This document shows, piece by piece, positions 49,210 to 57,228 of a DNA stretch of 64,000 nt (its first letter is position 1; the number at the start of each line of letters is the position of its first letter). Below the pieces are notes generated by a model that saw nothing but the letters and a program-made list of their open reading frames with translations, had not been told where the DNA came from and did not search any database. Both the position numbers and the translations under genes were made by a program. The stretch is taken from the NCBI GenBank assembly GCA_035635855.1, contig DASQAF010000027.1, positions 248,001 to 312,000 on the forward strand, given 5' to 3'. This stretch comes from UBA11740 sp035635855 (GTDB lineage Bacteria; Acidobacteriota; Blastocatellia; Pyrinomonadales; Pyrinomonadaceae).

Positions 49210-49920
49210 CTACAGTTCCGAGCTGTCGCTGGATTCAGCCTTCTTCAATTGCGAATGCTGGCGTCGCGCCTTGGTCAACTGGGACGATTGTGGGCGCGCC
49301 AAAAAGTATGACAAGGACTCGAGTGAGGTCGTCAGATCCACAGTCTTGACTTTCACACCCAGACGCGCCGTGAGCGGCGCCGGCGCAAAGTTCAAAACTG
49401 CTTTCACACCCGCGGTAGTAATTTGATTCAGGACTCGCTGCGCGACTCGCGCTGGTACGGCGATCACCGCGACATCGATTTCTTCGTCGCGCACGACTTT
49501 GGCAATCTTCTTCACATCGTGCACGGGAATCCGATCCGGCCCGACCCGCTGCCCAATCTTTTCCCCGTCGTTGTCGAACAGGGCGACGACCGAGAAGTTT
49601 GATTTCGAAAGGCCGTTGTAATTCGCCAGCGCCGTTCCCAGCCTCCCGGCGCCCACGATGCCGACGTGATGGGGTTTGTCGAGCCCGAGAATTTTCGTCA
49701 GGTGTTCCCTCAGGTCGTTGATGAAATACCCGGTCCCGCGCACGCCGAACTCGCCAAAGTAACCCAGGTCTTTACGAATTTGCGCTGAGTTGAGATTGAA
49801 TTGCTCAGCCAGCTCCTGCGACGAGACCGTCTTGATTCCAGCAGACGCCAGCTCGTTCAGGCAACGCAGATAGACGCTCAGACGATTCGTGGTCAGCTCA
49901 GAGATCTTTTCACGCTTCAT
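49210..49920 (-). CDS. rex: redox-sensing transcriptional repressor Rex
   Basis: 236 residues. A winged-helix N-domain (L-T-T-N-R-L-S-V-Y-L-R-C-L; S-S-Q-E-L-A-E-Q-F-N-L-N-S-A-Q-I-R-K-D-L-G-Y-F-G) precedes a Rossmann domain with G-I-V-G-A-G-R-L-G-T-A-L (88-99), which binds NADH. Rex leaves DNA when NADH is high, de-repressing fermentation or NADH-oxidising genes. The C-terminal 25 residues are a polar extension beyond the family's usual end. It is the first gene of the microcompartment operon, 59 bp before the aldolase. The usual C-terminal swapped helix motif S-L-E-S-L-S-Y-F-L is present. Confidence 0.95.
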   Translation of the reverse strand: MKREKISELTTNRLSVYLRCLNELASAGIKTVSSQELAEQFNLNSAQIRKDLGYFGEFGVRGTGYFINDLREHLTKILGLDKPHHVGIVGAGRLGTALANYNGLSKSNFSVVALFDNDGEKIGQRVGPDRIPVHDVKKIAKVVRDEEIDVAVIAVPARVAQRVLNQITTAGVKAVLNFAPAPLTARLGVKVKTVDLTTSLESLSYFLARPQSSQLTKARRQHSQLKKAESSDSSEL

Positions 49921-49938
49921 GTCGTAAACTCGTCAGCA

Positions 49939-49991
49939 AGTATAACGCTGAGACGGCTGCACCGGAAAGCAGTAGATTTGCGATTGCAAAT
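49939..49991 (-). promoter_or_regulatory. promoter region of rex and possible Rex operator
   Basis: On the minus strand TATACT (49939-49944) is a good -10, 18 bp before the rex ATG, with a poor -35 (TTTCCG, near 49963). Just upstream is the perfect palindrome ATTTGC-AATC-GCAAAT (49976-49991). Known Rex sites are TTGTGA-N6-TCACAA-like, so this is related in layout but not in sequence. Operator function is a guess. Confidence 0.4.
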
Positions 49992-50048
49992 TCCTTACGC
50001 GATAATCGAGCGCCGTTTAGGAAACCGTCACCAATGAGGCGGGGCAGT

Positions 50049-50113
50049 AGCCCGACCGTGAGAGAGGGCTTCAGCGCGCTTCGCGCGCTTGCAGGCTGAG
50101 ATGCCTGCGCTCC
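50049..50113. repeat. intergenic palindromic repeat, copy 3 (hybrid)
   Basis: AGCCCGACCGTGAGAGAGGG (from 50049) matches the first half of copy 2 at 24871. GCAGGCTGAGATGCCTGCGC (from 50091) is a hairpin found again in variant form at 63229-63251. It lies between rex and ruvA, ending 17 bp before the ruvA start. Confidence 0.6.
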
Positions 50114-50129
50114 AGTCGGCGTTCCAGAG

Positions 50130-50756
50130 ATGATCGCTTATTTATCAGGCACTTTGCTTTCGAAACAAGCCACCTCAGCCATTGTCGATGTCGGCGGCGT
50201 GGGCTATGAAGTCGCGATTCCGGTTTCAACTTTTTATGAGTTGGGAGACGCGGGTGCGCCAGTGCAGCTTCGCATCTATACGCACGTTAGTCAGGACGCC
50301 ATTCGACTTTACGGATTCAGAACGGCGCGCGAGCGCGAACTTTTCCTACAATTAATTTCGGTCAACGGCGTCGGACCCGGACTGGCGATTAAGTTGTTAT
50401 CCGGGATGAATGCGGACGAGATGATCGCTTCGATTCGCACTAATAACCTGGTGCGACTGGTGGCGATTCCCGGCGTCGGTAGAAAAACTGCCGAGCGTTT
50501 GGTCGTCGATCTGCGCGACAAGATCGCCGCCTTGTCGTCACCGGCGCTGGAAGAAGAATTTGCAGCGAAAGCGGCTGCTGCCGGTGGCCCCATTACTGAG
50601 GATTCAGTTCGCAACGACGCAATGTCGGCGCTGGCGAATCTCGGCTACCAAAAGGTGGCCGCCGAGAAAGCCGTTAAGACAGCAATAGACGAAGGCGGCG
50701 AGCTCTCCGTCGAAGTAGTCTTGCGTCGTAGTTTGCGTTCGTTGGCGAAAGCATAG
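50130..50756 (+). CDS. ruvA: Holliday junction DNA-binding protein RuvA
   Basis: 208-residue tetramer that holds Holliday junctions for RuvB-driven branch migration. The N-terminal OB fold (M-I-A-Y-L-S-G-T-L) is followed by two helix-hairpin-helix motifs (L-I-S-V-N-G-V-G-P-G-L-A and L-V-A-I-P-G-V-G-R-K-T-A-E-R-L). The C-terminal RuvB-contacting domain (A-M-S-A-L-A-N-L-G-Y) is complete. ruvB follows after 110 bp. Confidence 0.97.
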   Translation: MIAYLSGTLLSKQATSAIVDVGGVGYEVAIPVSTFYELGDAGAPVQLRIYTHVSQDAIRLYGFRTARERELFLQLISVNGVGPGLAIKLLSGMNADEMIASIRTNNLVRLVAIPGVGRKTAERLVVDLRDKIAALSSPALEEEFAAKAAAAGGPITEDSVRNDAMSALANLGYQKVAAEKAVKTAIDEGGELSVEVVLRRSLRSLAKA

Positions 50757-50769
50757 CTCTCTCTGTGAC

Positions 50770-50822
50770 CTCCGTGTCTCCGTGGTAAATCTACAGGTAT
50801 GAATACCACGTTGAACACGGAG
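50770..50822. repeat. hairpin of iterated CTCCGTG motifs between ruvA and ruvB
   Basis: CTCCGTGTCTCCGTGGTA (50770-50787) faces TACCACGTTGAACACGGAG (50804-50822). CTCCGTG is repeated within each arm. Same architecture as the other short-motif hairpins. Confidence 0.6.
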
Positions 50823-50866
50823 AAGTTGACCAACAGCTCGCTTCGCATCCACAATTCAACTGATCA

Positions 50867-51907
50867 ATGCCTAAAGCGACCAGAGCAGCCGAAGCGTTAA
50901 GCGCCAGCCCAACCGAAGAGGATCGCCAGTACGATCTGTCTCTGCGTCCGACGCATCTCGCCGATTACATAGGCCAGACCAAAGCGAAAGAGAATCTGCG
51001 CGTATACGTCAAGGCCGCGTTGAAACGGCGTGAAGCGCTGGATCACGTGCTGCTGACTGGACCGCCGGGCTTAGGGAAAACCACGCTGGCGCACATAATT
51101 GCCAACGAAATGGGCGCCCAACTGCGTTCAACCTCGGGTCCGGCAATCGAAAAGACCGGCGACATTGCCGCCTTACTAACGAACCTTCAGGAAGGCGATG
51201 TTCTCTTCATTGATGAAATCCATCGGCTGTTGCCGGCCCTGGAAGAAAAATTGTATCCGGCGATGGAGGACTTTAATCTCGACCTTTTAATTGGTCAGGG
51301 ACCGGGTGCACGCTCGATCAAGCTCGAATTGCCCAAGTTTACTTTGATTGGAGCCACGACGCGGGCCGGTTTGATCACGGCGCCTTTGCGCGGACGCTTT
51401 GGAATTAATTTTCATTTGGACTTTTATCCCCACGAAGACCTGGAGACAATTTGCAAACGCTCGGCCGGCATTCTAAATGTCGAGATTGAAGAAGCCGGGG
51501 CGCGGGAAATTTCCCGGCGCGCGCGGGGCACGCCGCGAATCGTCAACCGCTTGTTGCGCCGCGTGCGCGATTATGCCGAGGTCGATTACGACGGTCGCAT
51601 CACCCATGAAGTCGCAGTGGATGCGCTTAACCGCATGGAAGTCGATACCTACGGGCTGGATGAAATGGACCGCAAGTTAATTCTGACGATTATCGAAAAA
51701 TTTGAGGGCGGGCCGGTAGGTGTCGGTACGCTGTCGGCGGCGATTCATGAAGAAAAAGACTCTATCGAAGAAATTATCGAGCCATATTTGATTCAGATCG
51801 GTTTTCTCAATCGCACGCCGCGGGGCCGGATGGCAACCCAACTCGCTTATCAACATTTTGGAATCAAGACCGGCCAGCAGCGGCCGAGTTTATTTGATTC
51901 TCCATAA
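50867..51907 (+). CDS. ruvB: Holliday junction helicase RuvB
   Basis: 346-residue AAA+ motor that drives branch migration with RuvA. L-R-P-T-H-L-A-D-Y-I-G-Q begins the family block. Walker A is G-P-P-G-L-G-K-T-T-L-A, Walker B I-D-E-I-H-R-L, and the sensor/arginine finger region is A-P-L-R-G-R-F-G. The C-terminal winged helix ends G-F-L-N-R-T-P-R-G-R. ruvC is not in the window. Confidence 0.98.
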   Translation: MPKATRAAEALSASPTEEDRQYDLSLRPTHLADYIGQTKAKENLRVYVKAALKRREALDHVLLTGPPGLGKTTLAHIIANEMGAQLRSTSGPAIEKTGDIAALLTNLQEGDVLFIDEIHRLLPALEEKLYPAMEDFNLDLLIGQGPGARSIKLELPKFTLIGATTRAGLITAPLRGRFGINFHLDFYPHEDLETICKRSAGILNVEIEEAGAREISRRARGTPRIVNRLLRRVRDYAEVDYDGRITHEVAVDALNRMEVDTYGLDEMDRKLILTIIEKFEGGPVGVGTLSAAIHEEKDSIEEIIEPYLIQIGFLNRTPRGRMATQLAYQHFGIKTGQQRPSLFDSP

Positions 51908-52008
51908 ATTAGACTTGGTGCTTTGACCTTTGTAGTTTGTTCTCTTCACCTGGGAGCACGTGGCGGTCAAGCAAGTGCGAAGAACAAAACACAAAGCACT
52001 GACTTAGG

Positions 52009-52923
52009 ATGAAACGCTTCTCACGACATTCCTTCGGAGTTCGCAACCGGTCACCATGGCGGCGCATGATCTCGCATGCGGTGCATCAGTTTCATGAAAA
52101 CGATCTATTCACCTCAGCGGCGGCGATGAGCTATTTTGGCTTACTGACCTTATTTCCGGCCTTGTTGCTGCTGCTGGCTCTCAGCAATCGAATTGCCGCC
52201 GGCAACGAGATGGTGCATCACATCGTGCAGGTCTATCCGGGTTCAAGCAAGTTTCTGCAGGACACTATTCGTTCCTTTTCCGGCATTGGCACAGAGGTAA
52301 TGATTACCTGCGGGGTGATCGTTTTGTGGGCCGGCTCGTGGGTCTTCTCGGTGGTCGAGCGCGCGCTCAATCGCATCTGGGGCACGACGCCGCGCACTTT
52401 TCTCCACGGCCGAGCGCTGACTTTGGGAATGATCGGAATCGTCGGGTTACTGCTATCAGTTTCCGTGCTCGCTACATCGGTATTGGTGGGATTGCAGGAA
52501 ATCGCCGGTCGTCTTTCGCCCAGACAGCTTGAAAATTACCGGTTCCTCGCCTCAGTCGGCAGCTTGTTCTGGCAGATTGTCTTCGCGTTGTTCAGCTTGT
52601 TGGTGACCGTTGCCCTCTTCGCATTGGTCTATCGCTTCATGCCGAACGCGCACGTGACGCTGCGCGACACCATTCCGGGCGCCGTTATTGCGGGCCTCCT
52701 CTGGGAAGGGGCGAAATACCTTTTTGCGTGGAGCCTGAATTACTTTCATTACGATCAAATTTACGGCTCAGTCGGCGCGGTGGTGGCGGTACTGACCTGG
52801 GGATACGTCTCCAGCCTCGTTTTGCTGTTCGGCGCGCAATTGACGGGCGTGTTCCATCGCGAGCACATGGAACACCCGCTGGCGGCACCTGCAGTTAGTG
52901 TTCCCTCTGCTTCGTTTTCCTAA
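52009..52923 (+). CDS. YihY/virulence factor BrkB-family membrane protein
   Basis: 304 residues with six transmembrane helices. The N-terminal H-E-N-D-L-F-T-S-A-A-A-M-S-Y-F-G-L-L-T-L-F-P-A-L (24-47) and the middle A-L-N-R-I-W-G-T, R-T-F-L-H-G-R, V-Y-R-F-M-P-N and P-G-A-V-I-A-G-L-L-W-E are the family signatures. Once called ribonuclease BN in error, the family's function is unsettled. It lies 100 bp after ruvB, same strand. Confidence 0.92.
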   Translation: MKRFSRHSFGVRNRSPWRRMISHAVHQFHENDLFTSAAAMSYFGLLTLFPALLLLLALSNRIAAGNEMVHHIVQVYPGSSKFLQDTIRSFSGIGTEVMITCGVIVLWAGSWVFSVVERALNRIWGTTPRTFLHGRALTLGMIGIVGLLLSVSVLATSVLVGLQEIAGRLSPRQLENYRFLASVGSLFWQIVFALFSLLVTVALFALVYRFMPNAHVTLRDTIPGAVIAGLLWEGAKYLFAWSLNYFHYDQIYGSVGAVVAVLTWGYVSSLVLLFGAQLTGVFHREHMEHPLAAPAVSVPSASFS

Positions 52924-52961
52924 GTCGTGCCTCGGTTCGTCAGAGAGCTTGAATACAAGGC

Positions 52962-53999
52962 ATGCACCTCTCTGAATTCGACTACGACCTTCCTGAAGAG
53001 CTAATCGCGCAAGAGCCGCTGGCGCGCCGCGATGCCTCGCGCATGTTGATTGTCAATCGGGCCAGCCAGACCTGGCACGATTCCCAATTCGCTTACCTCC
53101 CTGATCACCTGCGCGCAAACGATGTTCTGGTGCTGAATAACACGCGGGTGTTTCCCGCTCGGTTGCGCGGCGAACGGGCACCCTCAGGTGGTGCGGTTGA
53201 GCTTCTGCTCTTGCGCGAAATCGAACCAAACCTATGGCGGACGTTAACCAAGCCCGCTCGGCGCCTGCAAAAAGGAGCACGAATTGTTTTTGGTACCTCG
53301 AAGCTTCAGGCTCAGGTGATTGAGGCGCTTGAAGGCGGCATGCGGGTAATCAGATTTGAACCGGGACATGATTTAGACAGCCTAATCGACCAAATCGGCG
53401 AGCCGCCTCTGCCTCCCTACATCAAACGCGAACAGGGTTCGGCCGACGGCGATCGAGAGCGTTACCAGACAATTTACGCCAGCCAGCGGGGCGCCATTGC
53501 AGCGCCCACAGCGGGGCTGCACTTCAGCCCCGAAGTGCTGGCCCGGGTGAAAGAGCAGGGCGTGCAAGTCACGCAGCTCACTCTGCACGTTGGGTACGGA
53601 ACATTCGAACCGGTGCGAGTTGACGACATCAGTAGTCATGCCGTCGCGCCTGAATGGTTCTCGATTCCCGACGACGCAGCGCAATCAATCAATCGCGCGC
53701 GCGCTGAAGGCCGCCGAGTATTTGCGGTGGGCACAACTACGGCCCGCGCGCTTGAATCGGCGGTTGGCTCAAATGGTGAGATCGCCGCCGGGTCAGGTTC
53801 GACAGATTTAACGATTTTTCCCGGCTACAAATTCCGCGTCGTTGATGCGCTGTTGACGAATTTTCACTTACCACGCTCGTCTCTGCTGATACTCGTAAGC
53901 GCTTTCGCCGGGCCCGAATTAGTTCTCGCGGCCTACCGCAATGCCGTAGAGAAACATTACCGCTTTTACAGCTACGGTGACTGCATGCTAATCCTGTGA
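52962..53999 (+). CDS. queA: S-adenosylmethionine:tRNA ribosyltransferase-isomerase
   Basis: 345 residues. QueA transfers and isomerises the ribosyl group of SAM onto preQ1-modified tRNA, giving epoxyqueuosine. The N-terminal F-D-Y-D-L-P-E-E-L-I-A-Q-E-P (5-18), V-L-N-N-T-R-V-F-P-A-R-L, the highly conserved Y-Q-T-I-Y-A and G-A-I-A-A-P-T-A-G-L-H-F, and the C-terminal T-N-F-H-L-P-R-S-S-L and Y-R-F-Y-S-Y-G-D-C-M are present. It lies 38 bp after the YihY-family gene. tgt is not nearby. Confidence 0.98.
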   Translation: MHLSEFDYDLPEELIAQEPLARRDASRMLIVNRASQTWHDSQFAYLPDHLRANDVLVLNNTRVFPARLRGERAPSGGAVELLLLREIEPNLWRTLTKPARRLQKGARIVFGTSKLQAQVIEALEGGMRVIRFEPGHDLDSLIDQIGEPPLPPYIKREQGSADGDRERYQTIYASQRGAIAAPTAGLHFSPEVLARVKEQGVQVTQLTLHVGYGTFEPVRVDDISSHAVAPEWFSIPDDAAQSINRARAEGRRVFAVGTTTARALESAVGSNGEIAAGSGSTDLTIFPGYKFRVVDALLTNFHLPRSSLLILVSAFAGPELVLAAYRNAVEKHYRFYSYGDCMLIL

Positions 54000-54099
54000 C
54001 TTAAACCAGAGACGCCGCCGACGCTTGTAACCGAGCGGTGTTAACAGGCTATAATCTCCGCCACGCTCTTTAGCTTTCCAGAGGGTTAGCAGTCGGGTT

Positions 54100-54654
54100 A
54101 TGGCAGTTCTCAAAAAATTTCGCCCGAAATGGTGGCCGAATAATCGGCAGGCTACGCCTGAGCCGAGCCAGCCCAACATTACGTTGGTGCCGCCGATTAA
54201 TGCGCGCTACGATCTGAGGCCGCTCACTATTGCCCAACTCGACGAGTGTTGGCGTCTCGATCAGCGATGCTTTGTCGACGGCGAAGCCTATAGCCGCGAC
54301 ACTTTTGAATATCTGCTGACCGCGTCGGAATCGGTTTCTTATCGAGTAGTTACGCAAAGCAGCGCCATGGCGGGCTTTGTAATCGGGTTGCTCGAGCCCG
54401 ATCACACCGGCCACATCACTACCATAGGCATCGCTCCTGAGCATCGGCGCCGGCGTCTGGCCAGTTGCTTAATGGATAGAATCGAAGCTGGATTTCGCCA
54501 GCGGGACGTGCGGATTGTTCGTCTTGAGGTTCGCGCTGCTAATGTTTCCGCGCAAAAACTCTATTTGAGCCTGGGCTACTCAGTCACCCAGCGCTTGCCC
54601 AGATACTATTCGAACGGCGGCGATGGTCTGCTGATGGTCAAGCCAATCGCATAA
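54100..54654 (+). CDS. GNAT-family N-acetyltransferase (RimI-like)
   Basis: 184 residues. After about 25 residues of Pro/Asn-rich extension the GNAT fold begins (Y-D-L-R-P-L-T). The acetyl-CoA motif is I-G-I-A-P-E-H-R-R-R-R-L-A-S-C-L-M (about 108-124), followed by L-E-V-R-A-A-N-V-S-A-Q-K-L-Y-L-S-L-G-Y as in RimI-type protein N-terminal acetyltransferases. It probably acetylates protein N-termini or a small amine. It is convergent with the MglA-type gene. Confidence 0.88.
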   Translation: MAVLKKFRPKWWPNNRQATPEPSQPNITLVPPINARYDLRPLTIAQLDECWRLDQRCFVDGEAYSRDTFEYLLTASESVSYRVVTQSSAMAGFVIGLLEPDHTGHITTIGIAPEHRRRRLASCLMDRIEAGFRQRDVRIVRLEVRAANVSAQKLYLSLGYSVTQRLPRYYSNGGDGLLMVKPIA

Positions 54655-54681
54655 GCTCCGGCAAGGATCGGGCGAGCACGG

Positions 54682-55266
54682 CTAACTCTTTCGCAGCTCA
54701 GTCAGTACCTGTTTCGCAACCGCCTTCAGAGTATCGAAAACTCCGACACCGTTAGAAGCTATTGCCTCGACTACCGGTTCACCCTTCCGCTGTAGTTCAG
54801 CGGTCAAATCTGCCGGCGGGACGACGTTGGGCAAGTCGCGCTTATTCAGTTGGAGCACGTAAGGAAGTTTCATCAACTCATAGCCGTACGAGCGCAGGTT
54901 TTCTTCAAGATTGTAGAGCGATTCAATGTTCGCATCCATCCGCTCTTCCTGTGAATCGGCAACAAACACCACCCCATCCACGCCTTTCAGAATTAGCTTG
55001 CGAGACGCTTCATAAAAGACCTGGCCCGGAACCGTGTAGAGGTGAAAACGGGTCTTGAACCCACGTACGGTGCCCAGCTCAAGCGGCATGAAATCGAAAA
55101 ACAGCGTCCGATCAGTTTCCGTTGCCAGGCTAATCAGCTTTCCCTTTGATTGTGCAGCAGTAGAGTCGTAGATGTGTTGCAGGTTAGTAGTCTTGCCGCA
55201 CAGACCGGGGCCGTAGTACACAATCTTGCAATTTATCTCGCGCGATGCGTAGTTAATGAATGTCAT
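54682..55266 (-). CDS. mglA: MglA-type small Ras-like GTPase
   Basis: 194 residues of the gliding/polarity GTPase family. G-P-G-L-C-G-K-T-T-N-L (19-29) is the P-loop. T-V-P-G-Q (78-82) replaces the Ras DxxGQ as in MglA, and N-K-R-D (141-144) is the guanine motif. In Myxococcus, MglA sets leading-pole polarity and is switched off by MglB. The matching roadblock gene lies 53 bp upstream in the same direction. No gliding or pilus genes are in this window. Confidence 0.93.
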   Translation of the reverse strand: MTFINYASREINCKIVYYGPGLCGKTTNLQHIYDSTAAQSKGKLISLATETDRTLFFDFMPLELGTVRGFKTRFHLYTVPGQVFYEASRKLILKGVDGVVFVADSQEERMDANIESLYNLEENLRSYGYELMKLPYVLQLNKRDLPNVVPPADLTAELQRKGEPVVEAIASNGVGVFDTLKAVAKQVLTELRKS

Positions 55267-55319
55267 AGAGGGCTTTAGTTGGCTGAGTTCTGAACATCCG
55301 AACTCACAGAACTTTTGGT

Positions 55320-55808
55320 TTAGGGCTGCGAAAAAAGACTGTCAATCTCCTCATCCGTAATTTCGCCGAAGGGGAGCGAACCGTCCGCGGCGGATGCCTG
55401 TGAGTCTCGTTCAACCTCCGCGAATGCCTGGGCTAACTCTTGAGAAACCTGTTTGGAACGAAGTTTGACCAGGCCAAGACTCGATCTATCGTCAAAAACG
55501 ACGAGCAGCAGGACCCTGCCGATCACGCTGATGTGAATACTCTCCCGCTCGCCTTCATGCGACAAGGTGGGAAACTCTCGCTCTCCGATTAGCTTTGCCA
55601 TGCCGCCCGTCGCAGCCACATTGCCGGCAGCCAGAGAGGCCAGACTGGTGGTATCAAGCTCACCCAACTCTCCATGAACGGCGATCTGTTGGCCATCCTT
55701 GTCAACCAACACTACCAGACGGGCGGACGCGTCGAGGCGCAGGCGCGCCAGGAGTGCCTTAATCTGATGATAACGCTGCTCGCGGATTAAGATTGGGCTG
55801 TTGGCCAT
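55320..55808 (-). CDS. roadblock/LC7 protein (MglB-like) with acidic tail
   Basis: 162 residues. Residues 10-125 form a roadblock domain (A-R-L-V-V-L-V-D-K-D-G-Q-Q-I-A, L-A-A-G-N-V-A-A-T-G-G-M-A, V-L-L-L-V-V-F-D-D-R-S-S-L-G), the fold of MglB, which stimulates MglA GTP hydrolysis. The C-terminal tail is acidic and ends E-I-T-D-E-E-I-D-S-L-F, resembling the CheY-binding N-terminal peptide of FliM. It is transcribed before mglA and is divergent from the histone-like/TPR gene. Confidence 0.88.
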   Translation of the reverse strand: MANSPILIREQRYHQIKALLARLRLDASARLVVLVDKDGQQIAVHGELGELDTTSLASLAAGNVAATGGMAKLIGEREFPTLSHEGERESIHISVIGRVLLLVVFDDRSSLGLVKLRSKQVSQELAQAFAEVERDSQASAADGSLPFGEITDEEIDSLFSQP

Positions 55809-56179
55809 CGAGAGAACTTTTCGGTCGGTCCGGAAACAATGAGCGGATTTTACGGGAAGGACAATACTCTCGCCCTGGGAACGAAAGCAGATTGACGGGA
55901 CCGGAGGCTTCGCCAGCCCGCACCTGTCAGCGAATCCGTCCGCGCTTCGGGCGAGTCAAAACGCAATCGCCAAAGCTCACGAGTCACATTAACACGGGCT
56001 TCCGGGCGCTTCAAGTGTTTTTCATGGTTGCTCCGTTGCCGTAGGAGTTCAACATATCGCTAACTTTTAGCCGCAAACCCTATTCTTTCGTTGAATTACA
56101 CCCTGAGCTATGCTAAGCTTTTGCGAGTTTCTTGACGTAGTTTTTCCAGCAAAGGGTCTTTCATAAGAGGGCTTTGCGC

Positions 56180-57064
56180 ATGAGCAGTCCTATCACCAAG
56201 AGCGTGAAGAGACTTGGCACACGCTCCGCCTCGCGTCATTCATCCGCGACATCATCAACCCGCAAGCGTGTTTTGGCGCGCAAGTCCACGCGTCTGAAAC
56301 CGGCCACCAAACGTTCACCTGCCGGAAAAGCGCGGGCTCGGAAAGCTGCAAAGGTGGCGGCCGCGAAGCACAGGTCAAAGCCGCGAGTGGCCGCCGCAAA
56401 ACGGGGCACTACCAAAACTCCAGCGAAATCCAGGAAGCCAACAAAGGTGAGCCGTGCTTCTGTTACTCCAAACAAAAAGGCCGGCGGCCGTGTTCACAAG
56501 GCGAAACCGATACAAGCTAGAAAACCGCTGGTCCTTAAGAAGCCGGTTCCACCGTCACCGCCGCCAAAACCGACGCACGACGAGGCGGCAGCGCTGAGCG
56601 CCTTTGAAGCCGCGCATAAAGAATTTTCTCGCGGGCGTTTTGCCGAAGCGCGCAATCTGTTTCGCAGTTTGGTTGAGAAGTATTCCACAGTGTCTGAAGT
56701 GACCGCGCGGGCTCGGACCTATCTTGCTGTGGCCGAGGCAAGATTGCGCACAGAGCTGGCGCTGCCGCGTGACGCCGATTCACTTTACGACCGAGGGGTC
56801 ATCGAGCTGAATCGCGGCGACTACGTCGCAGCTCAGGAGCTTTTTGAGCGGGCGCTTAGACGTGAACCAGAGGCTGCTCACATTCACTATGGATTGGCTG
56901 CGACCAGAGCACGACTGGGTGCAATCGACACCGCGCTAAAGTCACTGCGCAAGGCCCTCGACATTCAACCCAATCTGCGAATTCGGGCCCAGCGGGATCA
57001 GGATCTAAACCCCCTCCGAAGTGATCCGGAATTTGAGCTCTTAGTCTTTGCTGCTCGTGAGTAG
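56180..57064 (+). CDS. histone H1-like basic tail fused to TPR repeats
   Basis: 294 residues from the ATG at 56180, with AGAGGG upstream (a TTG two codons earlier is also open). Residues 1-125 are strongly Lys/Arg/Ala/Ser/Pro-rich with S-T-R-K-R, R-K-S-T-R and T-P-A-K-S-R-K-like units, as in bacterial H1-type DNA-binding tails. From about 135 to 290 there are TPR helices (A-L-S-A-F-E-A-A-H-K-E-F-S-R-G-R-F; R-G-V-I-E-L-N-R-G-D-Y-V-A-A-Q-E-L-F-E-R-A-L). DNA or RNA contact by the tail is inferred. The 365-bp gap upstream, shared with the roadblock gene, shows no other gene. Confidence 0.8.
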   Translation: MSSPITKSVKRLGTRSASRHSSATSSTRKRVLARKSTRLKPATKRSPAGKARARKAAKVAAAKHRSKPRVAAAKRGTTKTPAKSRKPTKVSRASVTPNKKAGGRVHKAKPIQARKPLVLKKPVPPSPPPKPTHDEAAALSAFEAAHKEFSRGRFAEARNLFRSLVEKYSTVSEVTARARTYLAVAEARLRTELALPRDADSLYDRGVIELNRGDYVAAQELFERALRREPEAAHIHYGLAATRARLGAIDTALKSLRKALDIQPNLRIRAQRDQDLNPLRSDPEFELLVFAARE

Positions 57065-57228
57065 TGTCGGTTCTGCTCAGCTGAAAGTGATTCAACAAAC
57101 AATCCTTCCCCGCAACCCGAGCCTCCCAATTCCCAGCGCGTTTTTGCATAAGCTGTTTTGAAAGCATTTACCTTTCGGGTATCATTCGTGTTTAGACATC
57201 GCCGTAGAGTCACACCTGGAGCAAATAC

